Part shown: in pieces, positions 1 to 11,149 of the stretch | How positions within the stretch are numbered: the stretch's first letter is position 1 | Layout: each line of letters opens with the position of its first letter | Assembly (NCBI GenBank): GCA_030789695.1 | Contig: JAULAV010008693.1 | Coordinates: forward strand, 62,001-126,000 | From: Scilla litardierei | Taxonomy: Eukaryota; Streptophyta; Magnoliopsida; Asparagales; Asparagaceae | Direction: 5' to 3' | DNA: 64,000 nt | Made by a program: the position numbers and the translations under genes | The notes under the pieces: generated by a model | The model's database searches: none | Told to the model about the DNA's origin: nothing | The model's input: only the letters and a program-made list of their open reading frames with translations

Positions 1-1310
1 CCCGTTTTGCCCTTGCACATGGGCCTCTTGGCCCGGTGGGTCTAACCCACTTCCCCTTGAACTCTTTCTGCGTTTCTGGGCTCGTTTGAGCTCCGATTTG
101 GACACGGTTTGAACCTGTGTTTAGACCGGGACGATCCCGTCATCCAGGTAACCCTTTCCAACAAGTTTGTTCCTACTAAATTCGTCGTAACTAATTTACA
201 ACACGTTTAGTTAAAGTTAGCATCTAATGCAATGTTATGTCCCTATTGCTATTGCGACTAACTTTCACAACTTAACTTGTGAATATCATCAAATGAAATT
301 TCTCTCTATTCTATATTCCTATTACTAAGACACGAGTACTACTCGGTGTGAGACCCTACAGCCTGACCTTACTACAGGTTGGGGCTCGAAACCCCTAGAC
401 GACGGTCACTACGAGCAGTAGCTGTCGTCCCTGTTTCAGAGTCATCATAACGTGATCGACCCTTTTGACAAAAGTGTCATAGGGTTTGCATTGGCTGTGT
501 CAGAGATGAATTCCGTTAGCTAAAATCCCTTCGTCAAGACTGTGTTTGATGTTGGCCTAGGGTATGGTTTTCTGTCAACCCTATTAGACAACATTGGTCA
601 GTATACGGCGGTCTTTATTGTAAACACGTTGTACAACTTGCAACGTACCCCGGCCGAGGATTAACATAAAGACCGTACTGAGCCTATAACACTAACTTCC
701 CTTTAATGGAAGTGACGAATCCCATCTTAGTCACTTACTCACCTAGAGAGCTTCTGGTGCAACCCAACCTAAGATCTTTCATCAGGACTGGTCCTCGAAG
801 CTAGATCATGGGTCTAAGCTACACCGTCCGTTCACAGGTTTATACAGTTGACTTCAGGTCTTAAGGATCAACTAACCTATCATCACCCTAGAGTTATTAA
901 AGACAGATCATTAAAGTTAACCATTTAATAACTCTAACTTGGTCGTTCAGTGAACTCATTCTCCAATGAGCACATGTGTCTCGTCTCCGACTTCGCTAAG
1001 TCGAATGACTATGAGATCATCATTACCCGAAGGCAAGACGAAGACACAGTGATCTATCCGATGTGTCGATATCCAGTTCTCGACACATCTATGATCACGA
1101 ACCGTTTAAGACTTATGTTTCTATTCGGTCACTTACTTACTCATAATCGAGATCTCATCTAGATACGTAAGGACCTAACTATAAGTCTATGGATATTATC
1201 TAAGTATATTAATACAAATCCTTTTATACCTAGAATAATACGTACCATATACGGTATGAACAAGACGTACAATCAAGATAAATTGCCTTATGGGCATATA
1301 TCTTCCTACA
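1..1310 (-). repeat. 3' LTR of the Copia-type element (cut by window start)
   Basis: On the minus strand it begins TGTAGGAAG at 1310, directly after the polypurine tract. It matches 6532-7703 over positions 1-1172. Positions 1173-1310 hold the LTR start that is missing from the other copy. The part carrying the TATA box, the GC-rich palindromes and the LTR end lies outside the window. Confidence 0.9.
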
Positions 1311-1320
1311 TCTCCCACTT
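1311..1320 (-). promoter_or_regulatory. Polypurine tract of the Copia-type element
   Basis: The minus strand reads AAGTGGGAGA immediately before the LTR start TGTAGG. This is the usual plant Copia plus-strand primer, and it fixes both the orientation and the LTR boundary. Confidence 0.85.
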
Positions 1321-2500
1321 GCACTTAGGCTATTTATCTCGGTATCTCATGCCGTTATAGCATATCAGTCACTTTGACATTTGATATGGCAAACCTAAGA
1401 GTGGTTCTACTAATAAGTATCTACAACGAATTTTAATGGATTGAAATTACATCTCTTGATCACACAAGGTTGATCCTTTGGAAAAATGATCTGGATCCAT
1501 TTTCCTAACTTTGTATAGCTAACAGTTAGCTTATACTATTTAGATGTGGGGTCTAACATTTCCATAAGTCAGTTCTAGCTCACTCCACTTTACTGTGTCA
1601 ATATGTCAAGTACATATTTGACACCCTAAGTCTCTATATATATGCGATTAAATCAAAACAATTTTGACTTAATGATTTATATAGAAGATTCATTAAAGTG
1701 AAAAATCCTTTTTACTTAGTCCGGAAAAACCGGAACTAAGTATTATTACTTGCTCCCACTGACTTTGAGAATTACCTGGTTAAATTACTTCAACATAATA
1801 ACTAAATCATATTTAGATTTATGTGCAAAAATAACCTTTTGGTAAGTGCCTTAGATGGAATGTACAAGTGTCAGATTCGGTTTGACGAATGAGTCAAGTC
1901 AAGATCGTTTTAAGGAATCTTGAAATTGACTCGTTCAATCAAAACGTTCTACACTGTACAAATTCCTTTAACCACATTTAGTATTAACTAAATGCAGATG
2001 ATCAAGAATTAATCTTGATGTGCGTATTATTGTGATCGCACACAATTTATACGTCCCCTGGAACCTACACTTAACTACTGATTGACTTCTAGCATTTAGT
2101 CAGCTCCAAAATCAATATTATCGAAGCAATACACCATTATTCGAAAATATACGCAACCATCACAGAAAAGCCACATCCACAGAATTTGAGCCAATTCAAT
2201 CTCAATTGCAACAAACGAGACATCCATTCCAAAACAACGGGTTCATAAAAGGAACCTTAATTTGTTTATCAAAAAATAAACCTTGAGTGCAAAGCACTCA
2301 TTCATTGTTTTCGATCCTTAAAGATGATACATTTTATTCAAATAAGAAAAATATCATCTTCATCACGATCAGCGTCTCCAGAAGTCTTTGAGCGGTCCCA
2401 GCAGCAACTGTTGCTTTAATTGCCGACCGATCTCCGTACTTCTCCAATCTCCAGTTCTTATCAGCCACCTGTATACAGTACACAGATGCCTATAAGTATC
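1321..2500 (-). other. Non-coding 3' internal region of the Copia-type element
   Basis: AT-rich sequence between the end of gag and the polypurine tract, where pol would lie in an autonomous element. No reverse transcriptase, integrase or RNase H motif was found in any frame. A second polypurine-like sequence (minus strand, 1748-1762, TCAGTGGGAGC) is present. A short open stretch on the minus strand near 2470-2340 follows an AG acceptor-like site but matches nothing recognised. Confidence 0.6.
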
Positions 2501-2540
2501 TCATACTTTATGAATGGAAATAATTGCATTTAATTGAATT

Positions 2541-3365
2541 TTAATTTGTACCTGAGGTAGAGGCATCAGTATGCCCCTTCTTCTTCTCTGCAAGATAGAT
2601 CTTGCAGTTCCTCTTCCAGTGGCCAATCTTGTGGCAATGGAAGCACTCAGATTTCGACGGGGCCCCTTTGTTCTTCTTCTTCCCATTCTTAGCCTTCGCA
2701 GGTTGTGGGACCTGCCTCTTCTTTCCTTTGCCTTTCGGCTGGTCGGAAGTAGCAGAGCCAACAACCAGTGCAGCCGGCTTCTTATGAATCTCCTCAAACT
2801 GCCGGAGCATATTGAGGAGACCCGGAAGATCCGTCTCAAGGCTGTTCATTATAAAGCCAGTTATAAAAGGCTTGAAATCGGGAGTCAAAGACTTTAGGAT
2901 AATGTCCGTGGACATCTCATTGTCCAGGACAAATCCTAGCTGGGCGGCGTCCTCCACGTACCCGATCATCTTGATAACATGATCCTGTACGGGTTCCGTC
3001 CCCATCTTGGTGCCCCAGAGGTTGCTAGTGGCCTCGAACTTGGCAGCTCTTGATCGCTTGCCATACAACTCTTGTGCGTTGAGGAGCATGCATTGAACAT
3101 CCATATGTTCATGCTTCCTCTGCAACTCGTTGGTCATCGAAGCCAGAGTAAGGCACCTGGCCTTCTCTGCATCCCTCTGGTACAATTTGTAGGCTTCCTT
3201 TTCCTCGTGGGTCGAATCTTCATCCGGCTTATCTGGAGCGTCCTCGAACAGTACGTATCCTATTCCGGCTAGGGAAAGGACCAACTTGATGTTCCTAAGC
3301 CAGTCTTTGTAGTTCGTTCCATCCAGCACGTTCTTCTCAACCATGTATCTAAGTCCCGAATCCAT
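2541..3365 (-). CDS. gag: Copia-type Gag polyprotein (capsid plus zinc knuckle), 274 aa
   Basis: Intact ORF for the structural Gag of a Ty1/Copia element, which forms the virus-like particle in the cytoplasm and packages element RNA. The N-terminal part (MDSGLRYMVEKNVLDGTNY, then KDWLRNIKLVL) has the LdGtNYxxWxxxixxxL pattern of plant Copia Gag (UBN2/DUF4219 type). Capsid-like helices follow to about residue 200. A lysine-rich stretch (about 205-240) precedes one CCHC zinc knuckle, CFHCHKIGHWKRNC, at about residues 241-254, with all four ligands present. The protein then stops instead of continuing into protease, so this is a Gag-only element. The start is the first Met after a long leader. 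There are no frameshifts, in line with the near-identical LTRs. The product could help mobilise this family in trans. Confidence 0.92.
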   Translation of the reverse strand: MDSGLRYMVEKNVLDGTNYKDWLRNIKLVLSLAGIGYVLFEDAPDKPDEDSTHEEKEAYKLYQRDAEKARCLTLASMTNELQRKHEHMDVQCMLLNAQELYGKRSRAAKFEATSNLWGTKMGTEPVQDHVIKMIGYVEDAAQLGFVLDNEMSTDIILKSLTPDFKPFITGFIMNSLETDLPGLLNMLRQFEEIHKKPAALVVGSATSDQPKGKGKKRQVPQPAKAKNGKKKNKGAPSKSECFHCHKIGHWKRNCKIYLAEKKKGHTDASTSGTN

Positions 3366-5263
3366 TCTGTATTTTATAGATACTATAGTTAGTAAATGTT
3401 CGTAGTATAGTTTTAATGGTTTTAATAAAACTATATTCTCCCACTAAATTTATTTAAAGCCATAATAATAAACAATTTATTATAAAATAGTATTTGTGAG
3501 AGAGGGATCCGACTACCCTGAGTCTGACAACCTTGAGTGTATCTCAACAAGTTGTCTGACTCTGCAGTCGGTAGACGAACTCGTCGTCAATCATATTTAC
3601 TATGATTCCCTATCGATTTTTATTACCCCTAGTCATTTGTGATCATGAGTGTGCTCAACCGGATCACAATGGCTAGCCTAGTCGGACCCTTGTCTTCGTG
3701 TCTAGCCTGACTTGCCCCTTTGCTCGGTGTATGCACGACGCGCCGGTTTGTGTCAGGTCTTAGACTACATTCTTGGTTAGACTTACGCCGAAGCTCGAGG
3801 GATGAGACAACGGTTTCAGTCAGGTTAAGATGTCAATCAAGAAATCGGTTTCTATAAGATTGACATGTCACGGCTTGAGTGTAGCTCAACAACCGGAACA
3901 TGTTTCTTACAGTTGCCAACTCCTAAAACAAGGAGGGCTACGATTTATCTTGAACAAGATTATTATCGTATTGACTTAGGTATAGTCGATGGACTTACAT
4001 AGTCATGAATCGACTCCTTGCGGTCCAGCGGACGCGGCCAGGGAATTGACTAAGCCAGGACCACTTGTTACCCAGTCTAGCTAGGTTGGTCCAAAAACTT
4101 TAGCCAAGCACATTGACCGACATCATGATCCATTGAAGGAGTTGTCATCAATCTTATGTTTTCCAAACAACTAAATGGCTTTTAATTAAAAGAACTAGTT
4201 AATCCTTATCAACTAGTGGATCCTAAAAATTCAAAAAAATTTTAGATTGGTTGAACATCTTTTATTAAGTCCTTATCAACTATAAGGTTCTTCGTTCAAC
4301 TTACTACCCCAATCTTATTAGGATTTTAATAAAACAATTCAATATTTTGTCTTTTGTGAAAATCATTATTTAAACATTTTAATGAAATGATTTACAAACA
4401 AAGGGACTACCCTAATCAGGTATTAGGTTCAATGTTGTTTTGTTTTATCAAACATAACATGTCACTAATTAAAATTTCATCTCATAAAATTTTAAATATT
4501 TAATGGCTAACCTAATAAGGTTTACAAGTCCATTAAAATGAAGCAACTAATTTATCAACATAAATAAAATGTTCATTTTGTGACATACATGAGCATTTGC
4601 AAGTTCTAAAATTATCTATATATTTAAAACATGCAAATCTAAATTTTAACACTTAAAATTAAAGATTAAAATTTTAAAACCTTCATTAAAAATTTTATCG
4701 TATAAAATTAGGTCGTACAAAATTATCTAATAATTTTAAACCTAGGCCTTAAAAAAAATTTTAACCTTATTTCTAAAATAAAATATCTCATAAAAATTTT
4801 AGAAACATTTATGTAAAATAAAAGAAAAATGTTTAGATTTCATCTTATGAAAAAAAAAATATTTCTTAAAGTTTACATATCCGTTAAATCAATTTTAAAC
4901 ACTTTTAAAATCATTAGAAATATATTTAAAAGCTTTCAAATAAAGTTTTCTAATATTTCTAATCTTTATGTAATTTCAAGAAAATCAAATTTCTAAAATA
5001 AAATTTTCCCTAAAGTTACATAAACATACTTGTAAAATAATATTATATCTTATAGAAATAAATTTTACAAAGCTTTTAAAAACATTTGAGACAATTTAGA
5101 ATCATCGCATAAAATTTAAATCGTCCCAACAAAATTTTGTGTTGAAAAACGATTTTAAAAAACACAAAATAATTTGAAACTAAATTAACATAAAGCTAAA
5201 ATAGTTCGAACGAGAAAAACTAAGCATTTTTAAAGATTTAAAAATCGCTATAGTAGATCTATA
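3366..5263 (-). other. Long AT-rich 5' leader of the Copia-type element
   Basis: About 1.9 kb between the primer-binding site and gag with no ORF of note. The part from 4140 to 5260 is very AT-rich with many AAAATTTTAA-type tracts. The 3480-4100 part has more normal composition, and a polypurine-like sequence (minus strand TTTAGTGGGAGAATATAG) lies near 3434-3451. I see no host gene or nested insertion here. Confidence 0.6.
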
Positions 5264-5269
5264 GCATAA

Positions 5270-5285
5270 CCGTGCTTTGATACCA
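5270..5285 (-). promoter_or_regulatory. Primer-binding site (initiator Met tRNA)
   Basis: The minus strand reads TGGTATCAAAGCACGG one base after the LTR end CCCCAACA. The start TGGTATCA is the standard plant Copia primer site complementary to the 3' end of initiator methionine tRNA, with one difference (AAAGC for AGAGC). Confidence 0.88.
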
Positions 5286-5884
5286 CTGTTGGGGTTTTTG
5301 CGGACCCCCAGAGCTCGGATCCGTATCCGTCCTAAGTCGGACGGACCACGGAGGCACATAGGCGCAGCGGAAAAACAGAAATCAAGATTTCTAGACTAGC
5401 TAAACAATTTAACTAGGCTCTGGGGAACCAGAACCCAGCCCGATCTATGCCGACTTGGAGTGGGTCTGACCACTCCAAGAAGGATCTACACTAAGCGACT
5501 AATAAAATCTACACTAAAATGCTTAACCACATACCCGGAATCTTGGCCCTGGAGCAGGCAAGATGTACCGCACCGTCTTGAGAAGCTCCTCGTAGCCGAG
5601 CCGCGTTGACCCGATCTCCCTGAGCCGCCTCGCACCCTCGCACCGATCCGCCCGAGCCGCTTTCGCCTCCGAGCCGATCACACGCGGTAGAAAGTTTCAC
5701 TTGAGAAGAAACCCGCGTCTTAGACGTCCGGATCGGATCCAAACCCCTTTCGTAGTCGTGCTAGGACTACTCCAGAGAATAGGAAAGTAGAGAGAGAGAT
5801 TTAGTCGCGGACCGAGCTTGCTCAATAATTTGGAGCTACCCGATCGTTGACTGGTGTGTTTTTCAACGAGGAGAGTGCACCCCT

Positions 5885-5893
5885 ATTTATATA
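5885..5893 (-). promoter_or_regulatory. TATA box of the Copia-type LTR
   Basis: The minus strand reads CCTATATAAATAGGGG over 5881-5896, a strong TATA element. Transcription would start roughly 30 bp downstream, making about 0.57 kb of R-U5 up to the LTR end. Confidence 0.6.
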
Positions 5894-6220
5894 GGGAGTG
5901 AGCACTCAACATCTCGTTGCGGGCAATGTGGGACAATTCCCATGAAGAGAAAAAACAATTAAGCCATTTGGCTTAATTTTAATTTTAAAGTTAGCCTTTC
6001 ACAAAGTCAAACTTTAACGAATTAATTCTCCTCACATACTAAACTTTAGACACCAAACAAGCTATCAATCAGAAGAGCTTGGAATGGTGAACGCGTAGGA
6101 ACTGACGGTGACGAATTTCGACTTCGTTTGACCCCTCAAACAATTGCTCAAAGTTTAGCAATTTCTCAAAATTCGTAGCCGTCATTAGGGTTATTCAAAA
6201 AACCCTAATTGACTTAAGTT

Positions 6221-6535
6221 GCGGGCGCGCCCGCTAGACTTAGCGGGCGCGCCCGCCCAAGGGGGGAAGGGCGGGCCACCCGCCCGCTGCTGCAGCGGGC
6301 CGTGCCCGCTGCACGCAGCGGGCGCTGGCCCGCTGCAAGCAGCGGGCTGCGCCCGCTGCACAAGCGGGCGCGGGCCCGCTGCAAGCAGCGGGCTGCGCCC
6401 GCTTGCAGCGGGCGCTGGCCCGCTGCGTGCAGCGGGCGCTGGCCCGCTGTGCAGTGGGCCACGCCCGCTAATGCAGCGGGCGCCCGCCCGCTGCACACAG
6501 CGGGTCATGCCCGCTGCTGCAGCGGGCCGCGCCCG
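6221..6535. repeat. GC-rich palindromic tandem block inside the LTR
   Basis: About 315 bp made almost wholly of variants of GCCCGCTGC and its complement GCAGCGGGC, alternating so that successive units can fold on each other. Composition contrasts sharply with the AT-rich flanks. It lies upstream of the TATA box in element orientation, so it falls in U3. The same block in the other LTR lies just outside the window. Confidence 0.85.
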
Positions 6536-7703
6536 TTTTGCCCTTGCACATGGGCCTCTTGGCCCGGTGGGTCTAACCCACTTCCCCTTGAACTCTTTCT
6601 GCGTTTCTGGGCTCATTTGAGCTCCGATTTGGACACGGTTTGAACCTGTGTTTAGACCGGGACGATCCCGTCATCCAGGTAACCCTTTCCAACAAGTTTG
6701 TTCCTACTAAATTCGTCGTAACTAATTTACAACACGTTTAGTTAAAGTTAGCATCTAATGCAATGTTATGTCCCTATTGCTATTGCGACTAACTTTCACA
6801 ACTTAACTTGTGAATATCATCAAATGAAATTTCTCTCTATTCTATATTCCTATTACTAAGACACGAGTACTACTCGGTGTGAGACCCTACAGCCTGACCT
6901 TACTACAGGTTGGGGCTCGAAACCCCTAGACGACGGTCACTACGAGCAGTAGCTGTCGTCCCTGTTTCAGAGTCATCATAACGTGATCGACCCTTTTGAC
7001 AAAAGTGTCATAGGGTTTGCATTGGCTGTGTCAGAGATGAATTCCGTTAGCTAAAATCCCTTCGTCAAGACTGTGTTTGATGTTGGCCTAGGGTATGGTT
7101 TTCTGTCAACCCTATTAGACAACATTGGTCAGTATACGGCGGTCTTTATTGTAAACACGTTGTACAACTTGCAACGTACCCCGGCCGAGGATTAACATAA
7201 AGACCGTACTGAGCCTATAACACTAACTTCCCTTTAATGGAAGTGACGAATCCCATCTTAGTCACTTACTCACCTAGAGAGCTTCTGGTGCAACCCAACC
7301 TAAGATCTTTCATCAGGACTGGTCCTCGAAGCTAGATCATGGGTCTAAGCTACACCGTCCGTTCACAGGTTTATACAGTTGACTTCAGGTCTTAAGGATC
7401 AACTAACCTATCATCACCCTAGAGTTATTAAAGACAGATCATTAAAGTTAACCATTTAATAACTCTAACTTGGTCGTTCAGTGAACTCATTCTCCAATGA
7501 GCACATGTGTCTCGTCTCCGACTTCGCTAAGTCGAATGACTATGAGATCATCATTACCCGAAGGCAAGACGAAGACACAGTGATCTATCCGATGTGTCGA
7601 TATCCAGTTCTCGACACATCTATGATCACGAACCGTTTAAGACTTATGTTTCTATTCGGTCACTTACTTACTCATAATCGAGATCTCATCTAGATACGTA
7701 AGG

Positions 7704-8083
7704 TGAGGGGAATACCTTGGTCCTTTGGTATTCAGAAAGTGGTCCTCTTGTACATTGTACCTCGAGTCCCTTTTTTAGGAGTTTCCCCACGTCTGCACCC
7801 CCTCAACGTCTCCCACTTCCACCCCCATGATCCACCTCTTTGATGGCATCTTCATGGGTCATGAAGGTGGGCATAATGGGCCCTGATTAAGAGGACACAC
7901 TTTAAGGGGAGCAGGTAGCTCTCGCTGACGTGGGCTGATGGGGGCACCCGTTTCGGTCGAGGCCGACCCAACCCCAACTCTTCGTGGATGCCTCGTCGCT
8001 CGGCCTGCTCTCCTTTAGGGCCGCCCGCTTGCAGTGTAGGTTTGGGCCGTCTGATCTTGGGCCATCTCATAATGATCGTATCA
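7704..8083 (-). repeat. 3' LTR of the Tat-like element
   Basis: Pairs with 14570-14952. On the minus strand it begins TGATACGATC and ends CCCCTCA. The TATA box present in the partner is changed here to TAAAAAAG. Confidence 0.88.
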
Positions 8084-8096
8084 ATTGCCCCCATCG
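8084..8096 (-). promoter_or_regulatory. Polypurine tract of the Tat-like element
   Basis: The minus strand reads CGATGGGGGCAAT directly before the LTR start TGATACG, which sets the element's orientation as minus. Confidence 0.7.
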
Positions 8097-8314
8097 ATGA
8101 GGCTGTTTGGATTCTGTCGGTTCAGTTTGGGCGATGTGACTTGTGTGGATTTTGACGGGTGCGTCAGTCAAGGCAGAGTCATTAATTGGAATTCATCATG
8201 ACGCTGCCCAATTGGACTTCTCCCGCTCTTGGGAGCGGGATTTGAAGTGTCGTCGGTTGCCAGATGTCGCCATACGTCCTCCTTCTGATGGCCCCGATCG
8301 GAGATTATCTTTCG

Positions 8315-8321
8315 TATAAAA
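8315..8321 (+). promoter_or_regulatory. TATA-like site upstream of the antisense ORF
   Basis: TATAAAA lies on the plus strand about 110 bp upstream of the ATG at 8428. It suggests that the antisense ORF could have had a promoter of its own, separate from the LTR. This rests on position and motif only. Confidence 0.35.
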
Positions 8322-8427
8322 TCGCCTCCCTTCTGGATTTGATCTTCGTGCTTGCTGATCTCATCTTGTTCCAGTCTCTTCTCAAGGTAATCTCCTTTTC
8401 ATTCCTCTGTCTTACCTGGCCCGTCCT

Positions 8428-10597
8428 ATGGCTACGCTTAGGATAGGAGGTCCTGCTCCCGAATCCGACGTTCCCTAGGTTCCAGGGTTCGGTAATCCTT
8501 CGGTCGTAGAGCCTGGTAACCCCCGGCCCCTCGTCTGGCCCCAGCAAAGGGAAGGGCTTTCTATTTGAAGATTCGACCTGCTGAGATGTCACCCATGCGG
8601 TGACGGAGTTCGATGTTCCTTTGGTAATCCTCAGGTCATCGTCATCCGTCCCTTATGCCACAGTAAAGGAGATTCGGGTGAAGTATCTCTGCCATTCGTA
8701 CGGCGTTCGGATTCCCTTCTCTGACGAAAGGATTTGCTTCCCGGGGAGCCGTGAGGTCGGCGTCTATGTTAAGATGTTCTGCGTGGGGCTCCGCTTCCCT
8801 CTCCACCCGTTCATTATCCTGGTCTTGGATTTCATGGTGGTGGCCATGTGCCTGATGACTCCTTACTCGATCGCAGTTTTGGTGGGATTTATTATGATCT
8901 ACCACGGGAACGGGTTGGAGCCGACCATGCCTCTCTTCTTTCATTACTTCCGGGTTCAGATTGTCTGTCGGGGATCATGGCAGCATCTTCGTGCCCAGAC
9001 AGGGAGGGTATGTCTGACCGGCATGCCCTGCTGGGTTAGTGATTAGAGCAGGGATTATGTTTTTGTCACTTTCTCGGAAGACGACATGATCATGGCCGGT
9101 TGGGGGAGCTTGTGTCAATTTGACTTGACATTGTCCCTTTCTGAGGCCAACCAGGCCGTGGTCAGGCGTTTGTCCTTGTTGTCGCTGATGGATAGGTTGG
9201 TCTGGCCTCTGCTAGATGACCTCCTCCTTAAGAATGTCATGTGGTTCCCGATAGGTGCTTTCCTTTTGTTGCTCTTCGTCAATGCTTAAACTGATCTTCT
9301 TTCTTTCTGCAAGAATGGCAGGTCGTGAATTCAGCCGTGACATCCATGAGCTCATTCGTCGGGGGCCCCTAACAGGCGAGGGAACCCCTCTGGCCATGCA
9401 CCTTGGTAGACTGTGGATGAGGAGATCCATGCAGTCGATGTTATGGTGGGGACAGTCGAGTCGTCGGTCCTACCCCTTCCTCCGCCCGAAGTTTTCGTTG
9501 ATTCACCCATGGTGGGGGGATTTGACCGGTGACAACCCCGATCCCGCCTAGGCCAATGGGGTAGATCGAACCACCCGTCAAGGCTCACGAACACTGGCAG
9601 GGAACCGTAGGGGAGAGCAGAAATGCCCCTCTTTGGAGCCTAAGAGGCCCGAAGAGAGGAAGAGGATGAAGGCTGGGGAGGGCAGGTCGACGCCGATCCC
9701 CGAGGTGCCGATCCTCTCGGGGGCGACCCTCTCGGGGGCGACCCTCGCCCTGGTGGGGGTGGCATCTTCCATTGACCAAGCTGAGTAGTCGCCAGTTGGT
9801 GCAAGGGGCACTCTGTCCATACTTGGGGCTGGCTCGGATGCCCCACCCGGAGATTCGGTCTTCCTTGATCGAAACATGGCCTTCCAGCAGGTACAGGGTT
9901 CTGCCCTCCCGAGGAACTGTTTGTTGGAGAGGGTCTGACACGATCGCTTGGCGAACTCCTTGGCCAGGCAACTTCAGCAGGTTGGTGTCCCTTTTGCCTT
10001 CTCATGTCTTCCTCGACATCCTTTGCTTATTTATTCTGTCTTGCAGGCCACGACGATGACCGTCGAAACGTAGCGCCACGCGAAGCGGGTGATCGGTCTC
10101 GAGGCGGCTTTGGCACAGGAGCGCCTGAGGGCTGGGCGACTGAAGTGTCAGCTGAATAGGCTTGTCAGGAGGCTCTCCGTTTGCAGTGTCAGGTGGACAA
10201 GCTCATGTCCGAGGTGAAAGACTTGAAGGAGGCCCTGGTGGCCGCTGAGAGGTCTGCCCAAAAGGCGAAGGAGATGTTCCGTCGGGATCAAGGCGAGCTG
10301 GGGGCCAAGCTGGGGGCCATGCGACAGGCGCACCCCGCTTGACTCCTCGAGGAGGTGGAGCGGGGCTATAAGGATGTCCTGGCACCGAGGATTGTGGGAT
10401 CTCTCCGGGAGGTGTTTCAGGCCTATGAAGACCTCTTGGCCCCAAGGATCGTGAGGGCCTTCCAGGACAGGTTCTGAAGACTCGAGGACCAGGTCCAACA
10501 GACGCTTCCTCGTGCCCCGATTGGCCCCGAGGGGCCTGTCCAATTGGAGCAGGGGGAGGCACTTGGGGACGCTTCTTCTCGGGCTCCAGCATCGTAG
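8428..10597 (+). pseudogene. Antisense ORF of the Transposase_28 ('putative gypsy type transposon') family, decayed
   Basis: Read opposite to the element. From 8600 to 9289 one frame stays open except for a single TAG at 9044-9046, probably from TGG. It contains YGVRIPF, a GEVGVYxKMF-like segment (REVGVYVKMFCVGLRFPLHP) and a PYSIAVLVGF segment, the hallmark pattern of plant PF04195 proteins. A likely N-terminus is the ATG at 8428, with an early TAG and a frameshift before 8600. A possible intron lies before 9314 (TTTCTTTCTGCAAG acceptor). The C-terminal part, about 10190-10597, reads as a coiled-coil-like segment (KLMSEVKDLKEALVAAERSA), broken by two TGA codons at expected CGA arginines and ending at TAG 10595. 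The function of this family is unknown. Host transcription-factor-like roles have been proposed but are not shown here. Confidence 0.75.
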
Positions 10598-11149
10598 GTG
10601 ATGTCTCCCGTTTTGTCCCCCTCCTTGTAAAGAACGATGCTTTAGAATTTCAAATATAACTTTTTGAAACCTTTACCTTTTCATGTACTGTTGTATTTTT
10701 GTCAAGCATTCTCTGGGTTGTGCTTCTGATGTTTAGTTGCCCCCTCCCGCTGCTCATGCCGGGACGGTCCACTGGGTTGAGTTGCAGGGGGTTTTCTTTT
10801 TGTTGGTTTAGTCATCGTCTTGTCCGGGTGATTAGCCGGTTGGGGGCTTGTTGGGGCCGATCGTCATTTCCCTGATGGACGTTCCCCCTTTTCCCCAGGG
10901 TGTTTCCTTGCAAACGTCCTGTCCCCTGCTCCCAAATCAAGTTTAAAAAGATGGTTTTCGTAGAACGCCTCACCTTGCTTGATGGTCGGTCGACCCATCC
11001 TGTTACAGAGAAATGCTCCCGGTCCTTTGGCTGAATGGATGTTCATCCTGCCGAGGGGTTTCCCTCAGTCTCCAGGTTGGACACTAACCAAGCGACTGGG
11101 TCGGGGGTCAGCTCACTGGGGAAGCTGTCCTTGGCCTTACGGATGATCG
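10598..11149. other. Spacer between antisense ORF and minisatellite
   Basis: Non-coding in both directions as far as I can see. The first 150 bp are AT-rich and could have served as the antisense ORF's 3' UTR. The remainder is GC-rich and grades into degenerate copies of the minisatellite from about 11040. Confidence 0.5.

Larger units (their letters stand above)
1..7703 (-). mobile_element. Non-autonomous Copia-type LTR retrotransposon (TR-GAG type)
   Basis: Minus-strand element whose left LTR runs off the window start. It reads LTR (5287-7703), initiator-Met primer site, long leader, gag ORF, ~1.2 kb without coding capacity, polypurine tract, LTR (1-1310). No protease, integrase, reverse transcriptase or RNase H is found, so it has the plan of a terminal-repeat-with-gag element and would need enzymes from a relative. 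The 1172 bp shared by the two LTRs (1-1172 and 6532-7703) align without gaps, with one substitution seen by eye (G at 93, A at 6624). The insertion is therefore recent. The internal region is 3976 bp. The inferred intact LTR is about 2555 bp. The right LTR lacks 138 bp where it meets the next element. Confidence 0.9.
5287..7703 (-). repeat. 5' LTR of the Copia-type element, missing its first 138 bp
   Basis: The LTR ends at 5287 with ...CCCCAACA on the minus strand, next to the primer site. It should begin with the TGTAGGAAG sequence seen at 1310, but the match to the other LTR stops at 7703, where a Gypsy LTR begins with TGAGGGG. The missing part corresponds to 1173-1310. The LTR carries a TATA box and a GC-rich palindromic block. 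Confidence 0.88.

Noticed and set aside
950..1162. 70-residue ORF identical at 7481-7693
   Set aside because: It lies in the two nearly identical Copia-type LTRs on the antisense strand, so its conservation only reflects the LTR pair. No recognisable domain.
1740..1765. Remnant of Copia pol near the internal polypurine-like site
   Set aside because: Reading all minus-strand frames from 1321 to 2500 gave no RT, RNase H or integrase motif. The similarity is only to the short AGTGGGAG sequence.
6191..6643. Alanine/arginine/proline-rich ORFs in several frames
   Set aside because: They are translations of the GC-rich palindromic tandem block. All frames on both strands are open because the repeat lacks stops.
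9578..10005. Minus-strand ORFs opposite the antisense gene
   Set aside because: They are shadow frames of GC-rich coding sequence on the plus strand. They contain no pol or gag motif.
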